Shown here in pieces: positions 1 through 9,777 of a stretch of 64,000 nucleotides of DNA. The notes beneath the pieces were generated by a model that did no database searches, was not told the DNA's origin, and saw only the letters and a list, made by a program, of their open reading frames with translations. The position numbers and the translations under genes were made by a program. Positions within the stretch are counted from its first letter, which is position 1, and every line of letters starts with the position of its first letter. Source of the DNA: Opitutaceae bacterium (GTDB lineage Bacteria; Verrucomicrobiota; Verrucomicrobiia; Opitutales; Opitutaceae); NCBI GenBank assembly GCA_028281165.1, contig JANQKI010000215.1, forward strand, positions 1-64,000. The letters run 5' to 3'.

Positions 1-888
1 GTTGACTTGATATTGCGAATTGGCTCCGGGACGGAGAACATTCGAGACTCCTTCAACGGTGTCGTTTCTATCGGTTTGGATCAGGCGAGCCACCTGAGTA
101 AGCGTGGTGCGCTCGTTGTAGGCTACGGATGCCAGGATGCCGAAATTCTCAGTGGGCGTCCAAATAGCAATTCCTGAAAGACGCGGATCGATAGCATCGG
201 GCTCTATGTAGAAACTGCCATCAGCGCTGCCACTAAAAGAAAAGGTCTGGCCCTGTTTTTGAGCATCGAGGGGACGGGGAGTTTCGATATTGATTACACC
301 ACCGATTCCTCCTTCATCAAGATTGGCGGTGGGGCTTTTGAATACAGTCACGCCGGAGACCATCTCAGGAGCCACATTGTCTAGGCCGTAGGCGGAACGA
401 TTGGCAAGACCACCGTCGCCACCAGAACCGCCGCGGACTCCGCGACCGTTTATTGACGTTATGTTAAATTGTGGCCCGAGCCCGCGAATGGATACAAATT
501 GGCCCTCGCCACCTTGCGAACGACTTATCTGAACACCTGCAATACGCTGTAAAGACTCAGCCAAGTTCTGGTCAGTATAGTCACCAAGGTCAGCTGTCGT
601 GAGTGTATCTACGATAGACACTGTCTCACGTTTGATAGCTTGGGCATCGAGTAGAGACGCTTTGTAGCTGCCCTCGACAACGAAGGTCTGCAGTTCGACG
701 ATTTCATCTTCCACCTCAACGTTTTCCTCGGAGGAATTTTGAGCGAAAGTCGTTTGAGCAAGGAGAATGGGTAAACAAAACGCGCAAGATGCTAATGAAA
801 ATGCCTTCTTGCGGGAAGTAGGGATGAAATTGTCCAAAGAATCGCAGGATACCTTATGGACAAAGGTAGACAGGAATTTAGGGTGCAT
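1..888 (-). CDS. TonB-dependent receptor, N-terminal part (cut by the window edge)
   Basis: Reading the minus strand from an ATG at 888 gives 296 codons open to the window edge, so the 3' end of the gene is missing. After a long N-terminus comes a basic, hydrophobic signal region ending near ...TTFAQ, then an acidic stretch and a TonB-box-like segment (VELQTFVVEG). The plug domain follows, with NLAESLQRIAGVQI, a QFVSIRGLGP motif and GGVINIETPRPL, all typical of TonB-dependent outer-membrane receptors. The family imports oligosaccharides, siderophores or cofactors using TonB energy. The nearby AraC regulator and sulfatase favour a glycan substrate, which is inference. I see no good ribosome-binding site before 888, so a slightly internal start is possible. 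Confidence 0.9.
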   Translation of the reverse strand, partial: MHPKFLSTFVHKVSCDSLDNFIPTSRKKAFSLASCAFCLPILLAQTTFAQNSSEENVEVEDEIVELQTFVVEGSYKASLLDAQAIKRETVSIVDTLTTADLGDYTDQNLAESLQRIAGVQISRSQGGEGQFVSIRGLGPQFNITSINGRGVRGGSGGDGGLANRSAYGLDNVAPEMVSGVTVFKSPTANLDEGGIGGVINIETPRPLDAQKQGQTFSFSGSADGSFYIEPDAIDPRLSGIAIWTPTENFGILASVAYNERTTLTQVARLIQTDRNDTVEGVSNVLRPGANSQYQVN

Positions 889-1132
889 TTAGGTTAGGGT
901 TAACGTTGCCGGGGACAAATCCCGTAACCGTCCAGAGAGGACCAGTTGTAGGTTAGTTGATAAGGTAAGTCAGGACTGATAAGAATAAAATGGGGACATG
1001 CCTTTGACTTGAGATAGCCTATCATAGAGGGAGGCCATTTCGCAATGTATCAATTGCTTTAGATTTGTACTTTTGCATTTCCAAATGTCAAACAACAGAT
1101 GTGTCCAGTTGCCGAGGCTAAATAGGAGCAAG

Positions 1133-2080
1133 TCAACTAGTGGAGATCAAGGGCGGCCTTGAAAAAGGTCCATGCCTTTGTCGGAATTCAGATGGGGCGA
1201 TCCCCACATGCCGTCGAAAGAGTTTCGAAAAATGATAAGGGTCTGACAATCCTACAGCCTGGCCCACTTCGGCTATACGTAGCGTAGTACTTAAGAGAAG
1301 TTCACGAGCCTCTTGCAGTTGACAATCTATAATGTAACTCTTGGGAGACGTTCCTAAATTCTTCCTGAACAGCTTGAGCACATGGGACCGACTGCGACCA
1401 ATAAGCTTAGCCAATTCGGATACCGTTGGCGAACGCTTAAAACCCTTATCTACATAGTTGAGCATGCGCTTCAATTCCTCGGGGTAATCTTGCGGAGCTT
1501 CCATCAGCTTGGAACGCTTGCGGAATAGCTCCTTGACAATGAGATTCCCTAGATACCGACCCTCCATCTCATCCTCTCCATGAGTCTGTATGTACCAGCG
1601 GATAGCGTAGTCCAATAGCAACCCAATCGGCTCGTCAGTTTTTATTTTCAGGCGAGTTGTCCCCTCAAATCCGGTCCATACGGCATCGCCGCGATCAGGC
1701 GAGTCGAAAGCTACATCAAAGGTCTCATGGGGAATTTTAGGTATCCACTCGGAACCAGGCTTGTAGTTGGGGACCAAGTGAACGTGCCCAGTAAACATAG
1801 GATCTTCACTATCGGAAAAATGAGCTATATTTCGATTCCAAGGCAGCACATAAAGATCATGCGGCTGCAATGGGTACGTAATACCATTTATTTCAAAGTA
1901 GCCTTGGCCGCTTTTGCACCAATATAGGCGCCGACTTTGCACACAGCTGCTTCTCAGATTCTGGTTAGCCGCAAATTGAAAATAGCCTGCCCGACATACT
2001 GCAGGGAAAGATTCTTCGGGAAACGGGACCGATTTAATTTCGTGGGAATCAACTTGATCCATGAGGTTAACCGAATGCAT
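1133..2080 (-). CDS. AraC-family transcriptional regulator
   Basis: The protein has 315 aa. Residues about 20-190 form a cupin-like sensor region (GYFEINGITYPLQPHDLY fits the AraC-type arm and barrel). The C-terminal ~100 residues carry the two helix-turn-helix units of AraC/XylS proteins: TVSELAKLIGRSRSHVLKLF, then RIAEVGQAVGLSDPYHFSKL followed by GIAPSEFR. Such regulators normally sense a sugar and activate adjacent catabolic genes. It is divergent from the sulfatase at 2317 and reads in the same direction as the TonB receptor downstream, so it probably controls this glycan locus (inference). A shared 236-base intergenic region lies upstream. Confidence 0.9.
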   Translation of the reverse strand: MHSVNLMDQVDSHEIKSVPFPEESFPAVCRAGYFQFAANQNLRSSCVQSRRLYWCKSGQGYFEINGITYPLQPHDLYVLPWNRNIAHFSDSEDPMFTGHVHLVPNYKPGSEWIPKIPHETFDVAFDSPDRGDAVWTGFEGTTRLKIKTDEPIGLLLDYAIRWYIQTHGEDEMEGRYLGNLIVKELFRKRSKLMEAPQDYPEELKRMLNYVDKGFKRSPTVSELAKLIGRSRSHVLKLFRKNLGTSPKSYIIDCQLQEARELLLSTTLRIAEVGQAVGLSDPYHFSKLFRRHVGIAPSEFRQRHGPFSRPPLISTS

Positions 2081-2210
2081 AAGTACATCTACTTCACCAC
2101 CTGTCCATTGTTTTCAAACCCCGATTGCATTATTATCAAATTCGTCCCTATTCTTACTATTTCGTAATCAGTTAATCTCCTATTGGACGGTCCAAGGCAT
2201 CAAGTGTTAG

Positions 2211-2230
2211 GATTCTGGATACGCAGAATC
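2211..2230. promoter_or_regulatory. small inverted repeat between the AraC gene and the sulfatase
   Basis: GATTCT and AGAATC form perfect 6-base arms separated by 8 bases, in the region shared by the divergent AraC regulator and sulfatase. Its place suggests an operator, but AraC proteins more often bind direct repeats, so the assignment is weak. Confidence 0.25.
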
Positions 2231-2316
2231 GGTTAGTGCCTATCCTTTAGACAGGTTCATTTATCCAACGCCTAATCCCTTATCGTTAATTCGAATTCCC
2301 TAGAAGCAAAGTCGGT

Positions 2317-3927
2317 ATGAGCAAGAAACGCCCGCCAAACATTTTATTCATAATGACTGATCAGCTTCGAGCGGATTGCATAGCAGCCCTAGGCAATGAT
2401 AAAATCAAAACGCCGCATATTGACAGGCTCGTCTACGAAGGAACCTCCTTTGATCGCTGTTACACTCCAAGCCCCGTTTGCGCCCCGGCTCGTCATTCAT
2501 TAGCGTGCGGAAAGCCTCCTCATATTACCGGCTGTGTAGAAAACGCTAGCAGCTTGAATCATTTTCCCAGCCTAATGGAGAGACTAGCCGAGGAAGGATA
2601 CGAGACCCATGGTGTCGGCAAAATGCACTTTTCTTCAGAATTAGGAGACTGGGGATTCAACGGTCGAGATACCTCGGAGGAACTTAAAGGTGATACAGAT
2701 AACGACGACTACTGGAAATTTCTGGAAGATAAAGGCTTTGGCCATGTTATCGACCCGCACGGCCTGCGCAGCGAATATTATTATTTGCCTCAACCATCTC
2801 AACTTCCGGCAGAACTGCACAACAGCCACTGGGTCGCAGACCGGAGTATCGATTTCCTGAACAATCGAAACAGTTCAAAACCCTTTTTTCTTTGGACGAG
2901 CTTCATCAAGCCGCATCCGCCTTTCGAAAGTCCAAATCCATGGGGACGGCTCTACCGCATGCATGAAATGGATGAGCCCTTCCTGCCCGAAAATGGACAA
3001 GAGCACGGCACTTTCTGGAATAAAATGCAGAATCGCTATAAATATGTCGAAGGCGTGGCAGGAAATCGAAATCTGTCTCGCGCTATCAAGGCGGCCTATT
3101 ACGGAACGATTTCGTTTATCGATTACAATATAGGCAGAATATTCGAATCACTTGGTAGTGAAATCGACAATACATTGATAGTCTTCACTTCAGACCACGG
3201 AGAAATGCTAGGAGACTTTGGTTTCTACGGGAAACGCACCATGCTAAACGCCTCTGTTCGCGTACCCATGATTGCCCGACTGCCAGGCGTTTTTCCCGAA
3301 AACCATCGCTGCGAAAAACCAACCACTCTACTCGATCTCTTTCCCACCTTCACGTCGCTAGCCGGCTGCGCCAAAGAGTCTCCAAGCCCGGAGGGCATTA
3401 GTCTAGTGGAGTCAGTTGAAGAATCCGTCGAAGACCGATTTGTTTTCAGCCAGTTCTCTAAAGGCAAGCTAGGCCTATACATGGTGGCAGACCAAAACTG
3501 GAAGTATATTTACAGCGCGGCTGATCTTAAAGAGTGGTTCTTCGACTTGAATAACGATCCAGATGAATTGATTAACAAAGCTCAGGATCCCTCCTACGCA
3601 AAACCTATGCAGCGCCTGAAGCAGGCCTGTATCCAACGTTTTGATTCAGCAGGATATGCTACTCCCATTGAGGATGGCGATTGGCGACAATTTCCCAGAA
3701 CCGAACCCCCCACTCCAGAAACAGATGATGCGCTGCTGCTCCAGGATCCCAAAGAATTGGAATCGCTGATAGCCGAACTGGGGGCCTATGCTCGCTCGAA
3801 CGATTTTTTGAAAGACGAACGTTATCAATGGTTGAGTCGCGTTCGCCAAGTCTCGCAATCGGAAGAAGGCAAAATCAGTTCGCAAGACGATCACATCGTG
3901 GCTGAATCGAATCTGGGCGCAAAATAG
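2317..3927 (+). CDS. sulfatase (formylglycine-dependent, type I)
   Basis: The 536-aa alkaline-phosphatase-fold sulfatase opens with the metal-binding segment NILFIMTDQLRAD. It has the sulfatase signature C55-A-P-A-R59, where the cysteine is converted to formylglycine by the FGE enzyme. GVGKMHFS and TSDHGEMLGDFGFYGK are further active-site blocks. The family hydrolyses sulfate esters, here probably from a sulfated algal or animal glycan. No signal peptide is visible, so a cytoplasmic enzyme acting on imported fragments is likeliest. The last ~60 residues are a polar tail beyond the catalytic core. The substrate cannot be read from the sequence; the genomic setting suggests a polysaccharide-use locus. 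Confidence 0.93.
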   Translation: MSKKRPPNILFIMTDQLRADCIAALGNDKIKTPHIDRLVYEGTSFDRCYTPSPVCAPARHSLACGKPPHITGCVENASSLNHFPSLMERLAEEGYETHGVGKMHFSSELGDWGFNGRDTSEELKGDTDNDDYWKFLEDKGFGHVIDPHGLRSEYYYLPQPSQLPAELHNSHWVADRSIDFLNNRNSSKPFFLWTSFIKPHPPFESPNPWGRLYRMHEMDEPFLPENGQEHGTFWNKMQNRYKYVEGVAGNRNLSRAIKAAYYGTISFIDYNIGRIFESLGSEIDNTLIVFTSDHGEMLGDFGFYGKRTMLNASVRVPMIARLPGVFPENHRCEKPTTLLDLFPTFTSLAGCAKESPSPEGISLVESVEESVEDRFVFSQFSKGKLGLYMVADQNWKYIYSAADLKEWFFDLNNDPDELINKAQDPSYAKPMQRLKQACIQRFDSAGYATPIEDGDWRQFPRTEPPTPETDDALLLQDPKELESLIAELGAYARSNDFLKDERYQWLSRVRQVSQSEEGKISSQDDHIVAESNLGAK

Positions 3928-4059
3928 CAAATTATGGCGAGCCTTCGCTCTCCGAACATAGCCTGAACCCAGAAACGAGGCTGAGAAAGGCAACGAAACA
4001 GTCGCAGCTGTGTTTCACCTTTCCAGATTATCAAATATTGTGGTGGCATCCTGCGGGCG

Positions 4060-4065
4060 AGGAGG
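4060..4065 (+). promoter_or_regulatory. Shine-Dalgarno site that supports a TTG start
   Basis: A perfect AGGAGG ends 7 bases before the TTG at 4073. The alternative ATG at 4115 has no such site and would remove 14 residues just upstream of the twin-arginine pair. This site therefore favours the longer protein with its export signal. Confidence 0.7.
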
Positions 4066-4072
4066 ATAGCAA

Positions 4073-5320
4073 TTGGATTCCCTCATTTCCGTTTTTCAAC
4101 CCCCCAATCAAGACATGCCCCAAGAAGAAATCAATCGCCGCTCCTGGCTGCAAAGGATGCTTTATGGAACGGGCGCTTTGGTAGGCTTAAGCGCTGCCAG
4201 CCCTATAGCGAAAGCCGCTCCGATAAGACCTAAGGACAAAATTAAAGTCACGAAACTAGAGACCTTCGTCTTAAAGAACTCCTGGGTGTTCGTAAAAATT
4301 CATACCGACGCCGGTATCACGGGTTGGGGCGAGATGCTCAAGGATGACGCCAAAGCCTGTGCGGCTGGGGCCATGGAAGTCGGCGACTATTTGATTGGCA
4401 AGGACCCAAGACCTGTCGTTCACCACTGGCAGGCCATTCATCGAGGAGCTTTCTACCGAGGCGGACCCATCAAGACCGCCATTCAGTCTGGAATCGATCA
4501 AGCGCTTTGGGACATCGCGGGCAAATGTTACGACGTACCCGCTTTTAAACTACTGGGAGGCCCTACGCGCGATAAAGCCTTGGTTTACGGCACACCGAAC
4601 GAAGAGACCGGAGTCAAACACATGAAGGTCAGTAAATGGACAGATCGCAGGGCTCACAAGTACCTCGAGGGCAACAAGTTCATCGAAGAAGCGGTCGAGC
4701 GGTTCGCCGCGTTGCGAGCCCGCTATCCTGGCGTCGATATCGCGCTGGATTTTCACGGCGCTGTTCAGCCAACCACAGCCAGCCTTCTGATCAAAGAACT
4801 CGAACACCTCAAGCCATGGTTCTACGAGGAGATTGTGCAAGCTCTCAATGTGGATGTCATGGCGAACCTTGCCAAGAAAACGCATATTCCCCTCGCTACA
4901 GGAGAACGCATTTTCACCAAATGGGGCTTCCGCGAGATTCTCGAAAAGGGAGCAGCTATGATCCTGCAACCAGATGTCAACTACGCAGGAGGCATTACCG
5001 AGCTGCGTCTGATCGCCGGCATGGCCGAAGCCTACTACGCGCCGCTAGCGCCTCACAATCCAAACGGCCCTTGCTCTTTGGCAGCCAGTCTGCAAATAGC
5101 CGCTTGTATCCCGAACTTCCTAGTCCAAGAACGGGGCGACCGCGAACACGAGCTTCTGGCAGAACCACTGCCGCCAGTTAAAAATGGATACCGGCCTATA
5201 CCGGCCGGACCTGGCCTAGGTATCACTATTGACGAAAACAAGCTCATGGACGAAGTGGGCGAACCAAGAGAATACCTTCCGCAATACGACGAAGACGACG
5301 GTTCGGTAGTGGATTGGTGA
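4073..5320 (+). CDS. enolase-superfamily dehydratase (galactonate dehydratase-like) with a Tat signal
   Basis: The 415-aa protein belongs to the mandelate racemase/muconate lactonizing branch. Residues 1-48 look like a twin-arginine signal: N-R22-R23-S-W-L, a hydrophobic stretch, then SPIAKA. The N-terminal capping domain follows (GITGWGEM, then GIDQALWDIAGK near 140). The barrel has D226-F-H228, the YEE pair at 251-253, TGE278 and PH328, which match the metal ligands and acid/base residues of D-galactonate-type sugar-acid dehydratases. It appears catalytically intact. Most relatives are cytoplasmic, so the export signal is unusual. It follows the sulfatase by 145 bases on the same strand and may act on uronic or aldonic acids from the same glycan (inference). 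Confidence 0.85.
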   Translation: MDSLISVFQPPNQDMPQEEINRRSWLQRMLYGTGALVGLSAASPIAKAAPIRPKDKIKVTKLETFVLKNSWVFVKIHTDAGITGWGEMLKDDAKACAAGAMEVGDYLIGKDPRPVVHHWQAIHRGAFYRGGPIKTAIQSGIDQALWDIAGKCYDVPAFKLLGGPTRDKALVYGTPNEETGVKHMKVSKWTDRRAHKYLEGNKFIEEAVERFAALRARYPGVDIALDFHGAVQPTTASLLIKELEHLKPWFYEEIVQALNVDVMANLAKKTHIPLATGERIFTKWGFREILEKGAAMILQPDVNYAGGITELRLIAGMAEAYYAPLAPHNPNGPCSLAASLQIAACIPNFLVQERGDREHELLAEPLPPVKNGYRPIPAGPGLGITIDENKLMDEVGEPREYLPQYDEDDGSVVDW

Positions 5321-5536
5321 TTACAAATCATCTGACTAAATTCGCCAATCTAGGAAACAGCAAGGATTAGAGGTGTAGGTCGAGAGCCGATCAGAGCTAT
5401 GCGTTTCGGTCGGCATGCTTCGAAAGCTCCACGCGAAAGAGTCGTCACCTAATTGTAACGCGGTTTGCCTTTCAAGTTTGTAAAGAACGGTCTAGCTAGG
5501 GATTCGTAAGTCGATCTTATTGCCTAAACGATACTT

Positions 5537-6742
5537 GTGAATATCGCTCTCGTGACCGAAACCTACCCGCCTGAAGTGAATGGCGTGGCGATGAGTCTTT
5601 CTCAGCTAGTAGAGGGACTAAGAGGCAGGCAGCATGAAGTACAGGTGGTTAGGCCACGGCAAAAATCCGAATCGACCGATTTTGTTTTGTCCAGGGAAGA
5701 AATCACCGTCCGCGGAGCTCCCATCCCTCGGTATCCCGGGCTTCTCTTTGGCCTCCCTTGCAAAAGACGACTGCTAAAGGCCTGGAAGGACCAAAAACCA
5801 GATATCGTCCATATCGCCACGGAAGGGCCTTTGGGACTGTCAGCCATTAACGCGGCCAAGCAACTAGGAGTGCCGTGTACTTCAACTTTCCATACGAATT
5901 TCCATTCCTACAGTAAGCACTACAACGCGGCGTTCATGACCTCGACCGTGCTGGCCTACCTGCGGTGGGTACACAATAAAACGGTTTGCAATATGGCCCC
6001 GACCGATGAGCTGCGTGAAGAGCTCGCCCAAGCGGGGTTCATCAACATGGCCACTTTGGGAAGAGGAACCAGAACGGATATCTTCAATCCGTTTGCCCGC
6101 GATGAATCTCTTCGAAGGGAATGGGGCGCCGACGAAAATACAACCGTGATCCTTCACGTGAGCAGACTGGCAGCGGAAAAAAACTACGAACTGCTGTTTG
6201 AAACGTATCGGCAGATCCAGGACAATCATCCAAAGAGCGTTTTTGTGGTGGTAGGCGATGGACCGGAGAAAAGGAAATGGGAAAAACGTTTTCCCCAAGC
6301 TCGCTTCACCGGGATGATTTCTTTAAACGAGAGAGCCGACCTAGCCAGGATATACGCTTCCGCCGATCTCTTTCTGTATCCCAGCCTGACAGAAACCTAT
6401 GGCAACGTTCTGATTGAAGCGATGGCTTGCGGCAACGCCGTGTTGAGCTTCGATTATGCCGCCGCTAAACTCCACATTCGAAACGGAGTTAATGGTTTAA
6501 CGGTAGCAACCGGGAGTAAGGAGTCATTTATCAAGGAGAGTATAGAAATTGCCAAAGACAAGCCACGTCAGGAATATTTGGGTACAGCAGCAGCTGATTA
6601 TGCAGCAGAGTATTGCGATTGGACTCCGATTATCGATAGGTTTGAGAACTTTTTAAAAGAGTTTGGACTCGAGCGCCCAGCAAATAGCGGCAAATCAGTT
6701 TACCCAGTCGACGGATACGCAACTTCAGGCATATCGAACTAA
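5537..6742 (+). CDS. GT4-family glycosyltransferase
   Basis: The protein has 401 aa and starts at a GTG. The N-terminal Rossmann half has the donor-side loop ETYPPEVNGVAMSL and the acceptor-side segment STFHTNFHSY. The C-terminal half has VILHVSRLAAEKNYELL, VVVGDGPEK and the E-x7-E retaining motif LTETYGNVLIEAMACG. The architecture resembles GDP-mannose- or UDP-sugar-dependent alpha-glycosyltransferases that glycosylate lipids (MgtA/SqdX type), but the donor and acceptor cannot be settled here. It is convergent with the CobW-like gene, leaving only 5 bases between the two stop codons. Confidence 0.88.
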   Translation: MNIALVTETYPPEVNGVAMSLSQLVEGLRGRQHEVQVVRPRQKSESTDFVLSREEITVRGAPIPRYPGLLFGLPCKRRLLKAWKDQKPDIVHIATEGPLGLSAINAAKQLGVPCTSTFHTNFHSYSKHYNAAFMTSTVLAYLRWVHNKTVCNMAPTDELREELAQAGFINMATLGRGTRTDIFNPFARDESLRREWGADENTTVILHVSRLAAEKNYELLFETYRQIQDNHPKSVFVVVGDGPEKRKWEKRFPQARFTGMISLNERADLARIYASADLFLYPSLTETYGNVLIEAMACGNAVLSFDYAAAKLHIRNGVNGLTVATGSKESFIKESIEIAKDKPRQEYLGTAAADYAAEYCDWTPIIDRFENFLKEFGLERPANSGKSVYPVDGYATSGISN

Positions 6743-6747
6743 GTCGA

Positions 6748-7494
6748 CTACCGATTGCCTAAAAGCTGGCCCATATCAGGCAGAACTCTTTCCCGACGAC
6801 CCGAAGCAACTCGCTTTAGAAAAGGATCTTTTGATGGATCTCCCGGCGTAAGCTCGTCATCAGAAAAATCCTCTTTCTCGTCATCATCGTCGATCGGTTC
6901 TGGATCATCGAACAGTCTAGCGATGCGTCGCGGCGATGGATCTAAAATGAGAGAAGGGTTTTTAACCCGTCCCTTTTTCACCATTTCAAAGAAGCACGGG
7001 TAATACTGTTTTCGATAGCGATCTATAAAATCGTTTACGACTTTATTGGAAAGGCCATCTCGACGATTCAGTAAAACAACGTCCGAAAAATGGATACAGC
7101 AATCGTACCAAACGATAGCTTTCGATGTTCGGGCAACCAATTGACAGTCAACTACTGTGAAAATCCTAGCCAGTTCGTATTCGCTTTCACTAATCCAATT
7201 GAAGAAAAACTCTATAAAATCAGCAGGATCGGTTAGGCCATCGGCCAGAAGGAACAGATCGGAATCGGAAGCATCAATCTCAGGCAAAATGAGGCTGTCG
7301 TCTTTCCATTCATACGAGAAAGTCGAAACCTTTTGAGAAGCCGACCATTCTGAACCTGATTCTAATTCACGACTGGATTCGAGGACAACAGCTCGATCCC
7401 CGTTTTCCAAACCAAATTCAAGGAGATCGTTTAAAATCTCGCGGCGACCGGAGCCAGGCGAACCGAAAATAAGATAAACCAAAGGCGTATCCAT
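6748..7494 (-). CDS. degenerate P-loop protein resembling the CobW/G3E GTPase domain
   Basis: The protein has 248 aa. A glycine-rich loop G11-S-P-G-S-G-R17-R18 follows a beta strand, as in CobW proteins, but the invariant Lys and Ser/Thr of Walker A are both Arg. Later IFTVVDCQLV and DVVLLNRRDGLSNK resemble the CobW strands ending in VVDA and the guanine motif NKxD, again with Lys changed to Arg (N143-R-R-D146). The metal-binding CxCC motif is not seen. The C-terminus is highly acidic (a run of Asp and Glu near 205) and then basic. CobW proteins are metallochaperones; this one may have lost nucleotide hydrolysis. It sits upstream of no clear partner; aroC is 30 bases upstream on the same strand. 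Confidence 0.55.
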   Translation of the reverse strand: MDTPLVYLIFGSPGSGRREILNDLLEFGLENGDRAVVLESSRELESGSEWSASQKVSTFSYEWKDDSLILPEIDASDSDLFLLADGLTDPADFIEFFFNWISESEYELARIFTVVDCQLVARTSKAIVWYDCCIHFSDVVLLNRRDGLSNKVVNDFIDRYRKQYYPCFFEMVKKGRVKNPSLILDPSPRRIARLFDDPEPIDDDDEKEDFSDDELTPGDPSKDPFLKRVASGRRERVLPDMGQLLGNR

Positions 7495-7524
7495 CTTGTA
7501 AATGCGTTTCTTGCAAAATGATTC

Positions 7525-8613
7525 CTAAAAGGAAAAAAGCCGGTTCTGAGCATGCTGCCGCATGTAGTGATCTAAAGTGACCAAATTGGCCATAGCTTCG
7601 ACAATAGGAACGGCTCGAGGCAGAACACAGGGATCGTGTCTGCCACGGGCTGCGAGTTGAGTGTTTTCTCCTTTCGTGTCCACCGTATCCTGAGCTTGGA
7701 GAATGGTTGCGGTGGGCTTGAAGGCTACGCGAAAAACGACTTCTTCACCGTTAGTGATTCCTCCTTGAACCCCTCCGGAGCGATTCGTCTTGGTTCTCAC
7801 TTTTCCATCTTTGTTTTCGAAAGAATCGTTATGTTCGGAACCCTTCAGAGCTGTTCCAGCAAATCCGCTCCCAACTTCAAAGCCCTTTGTGGCAGGCAGG
7901 GAAAGCATGGCTTTCGCGAGATCCGCTTCAAAGCGATCAAACACTGGCTCGCCCAATCCGATTGGCAAGTTGCGTATCCGACATTCAATCACACCTCCAA
8001 CTGAGTCGCCCTCGGAGCGAACTTGCTTGATGAGATCGATCATCTTTTCCGCAGCAGCAGAATCAGGACAGCGTATGGAATTCGCCTCGATGGCATCAAT
8101 ATTGATAGCAACATCGTCGGACATGGAAATACCCTGAACCTGACGAACGTAGGCAAGCGTTTCCACTGAACTGGCGGCAGACAGTATCTTTTTGGCAATA
8201 GCTCCAGCCGCAACGCGTCCGATCGTTTCGCGAGCGGACGAGCGCCCTCCCCCTTCCGGATTCCGATGACCATATTTTTCCTGATAAGTAAAGTCAGCAT
8301 GGGAGGGACGAAACTTGGTCTTCATTTCGTCATACGCGCCTGGGCGCGCGTCTTTATTGAATACGAGCATAGATATCGGAGTGCCCGTCGTTTTTCCCTC
8401 GTAAACGCCAGACAGAATCTGCACTTGATCCGCTTCCTTGCGCGGCGTCACAATATCGCTTTGCCCTGGTCGGCGACGATCCAATTCTGGCTGAATGTCG
8501 GCCTCGCTTAAAGAAAGGTTAGGCGGACAGCCATCAACAACGACGCCGACGGCGCCACCGTGACTTTCGCCCCAACTGCTGATAGTGAATAGCTTGCCGA
8601 AGACATTTGGCAT
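7525..8613 (-). CDS. aroC: chorismate synthase
   Basis: The 362-aa enzyme makes chorismate from EPSP with reduced FMN, the last step of the shikimate pathway. Family signatures are present: [15 protein letters not shown] at the N-terminus, [11 protein letters not shown], the central [18 protein letters not shown] block and [13 protein letters not shown]. Length matches the family. An in-frame TTG lies 9 bases upstream (8622), but the ATG at 8613 gives MPNVFGKLF, which fits the usual N-terminus. It is on the minus strand 79 bases downstream of cysE and 30 bases upstream of the CobW-like gene, so the three may be co-transcribed. Confidence 0.97.
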   Translation of the reverse strand: MPNVFGKLFTISSWGESHGGAVGVVVDGCPPNLSLSEADIQPELDRRRPGQSDIVTPRKEADQVQILSGVYEGKTTGTPISMLVFNKDARPGAYDEMKTKFRPSHADFTYQEKYGHRNPEGGGRSSARETIGRVAAGAIAKKILSAASSVETLAYVRQVQGISMSDDVAINIDAIEANSIRCPDSAAAEKMIDLIKQVRSEGDSVGGVIECRIRNLPIGLGEPVFDRFEADLAKAMLSLPATKGFEVGSGFAGTALKGSEHNDSFENKDGKVRTKTNRSGGVQGGITNGEEVVFRVAFKPTATILQAQDTVDTKGENTQLAARGRHDPCVLPRAVPIVEAMANLVTLDHYMRQHAQNRLFSF

Positions 8614-8692
8614 GGCGATCAACTTAGGAGCCCAATTCTCGGAAGCAAGACGAGAGTCGATGCTAAAATTCGAGGATACAGCCCGAGAAGTC

Positions 8693-9514
8693 TCAGATAA
8701 CGGGATCGAAACTAGAGGCGCCGCCGTTCTCTATCTGCTGGTTCATGCCAAGAGCGGGGGCGCTTTCCTTGCAGGTTCCTACAGATTTTGCCGGAACGCC
8801 AACCACTGTGCAGTGGGCCTTGACGTCCTTGAGAACAACGCTTCCAGCGCCAATCTTCGCGCCTTTGCCAATCGTAATGTTGCCCAAGACTTTGGCTCCA
8901 GCTGCGATCAAAACGCCGTCCCGAACTTTTGGATGACGATCGCCTCGCTCCTTGCCCGTTCCACCAAGGGTAACGTTTTGCAGAATGGATACATTATCAC
9001 CCACCACTGTCGTCTCCCCAACCACTAAGCCTGTACCGTGATCGATCAGAATGCCTTTTCCCAAATGAGCGGCTGGGTGTATGTCCACTCCAAATACATT
9101 TGAAATCAGGCTTTGCAGATAAAGAGCCAAAGTACGGCGATCTTCGTACCAAAGGTGATGAGCGAATCGATACGAGGAAAGAGCGTGATAACCTTTGAAA
9201 AAAAGAAAGGGAGAGAGATAGCCATTCGCGGCAGGGTCTCGATCCTTAACCGCCTGGAGGTCGATGCGAATATCCTCCCTCAAGTCAGCCTCGGCCTCGA
9301 GTATTTCCAAGAAAAGATCCCGCAAGGTGATGCTCGGCAAAATGTCGTCGCTCAACTTGGAAGCCAGGGTGAAGCTAAGAGCAGCATCAAGGGACTTCTG
9401 CCCCAATATGGTTTCTTGCAGGAAGGCGCCCAGGAGCTTCTCCTGCTCGGCAGAGGTTTCCGCTTCCTGCCGTAGCGCCTGCCAAATCCCATCCTCTGAC
9501 TTAGGGTCATTCAT
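8693..9514 (-). CDS. cysE: serine O-acetyltransferase
   Basis: The 273-aa protein has the CysE architecture: an N-terminal helical domain (about 1-130, ending [20 protein letters not shown]) and a C-terminal left-handed beta-helix of hexapeptide repeats. The repeats include [58 protein letters not shown] and [11 protein letters not shown]. It acetylates L-serine with acetyl-CoA, giving the substrate of O-acetylserine sulfhydrylase. The chain ends in isoleucine (FDPVI), the residue that inserts into the CysK active site in the known cysteine synthase complex. This suggests complex formation is retained. It is divergent from the DUF481 gene. Confidence 0.95.
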   Translation of the reverse strand: MNDPKSEDGIWQALRQEAETSAEQEKLLGAFLQETILGQKSLDAALSFTLASKLSDDILPSITLRDLFLEILEAEADLREDIRIDLQAVKDRDPAANGYLSPFLFFKGYHALSSYRFAHHLWYEDRRTLALYLQSLISNVFGVDIHPAAHLGKGILIDHGTGLVVGETTVVGDNVSILQNVTLGGTGKERGDRHPKVRDGVLIAAGAKVLGNITIGKGAKIGAGSVVLKDVKAHCTVVGVPAKSVGTCKESAPALGMNQQIENGGASSFDPVI

Positions 9515-9777
9515 AACGTTTCAATTCTGAAAGGACGTTAACGTAGGGAGAGGCCATTATCGCGCCAAACTAAATCTCACGGCTGATGCTAGCTGTCTCC
9601 GTCATAATTTAGAGTACCGAAAGAGGAGAAAGAAGACTTTGAATCGCAAACGAATCGGTTACCAGAGCCAACTAGAGTTACGTAAGCATAAGATTGTCAA
9701 ATAATTGTCAGTCTCATCAAAACCATTGCATTAGCGAAAACATAGCTACAGATACCAAGACTCAACAACTACGGTAT

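Noticed and set aside
8614-8622. TTG start for aroC at 8622
   Set aside because: The ATG at 8613 gives the usual chorismate synthase N-terminus and needs no rare start.
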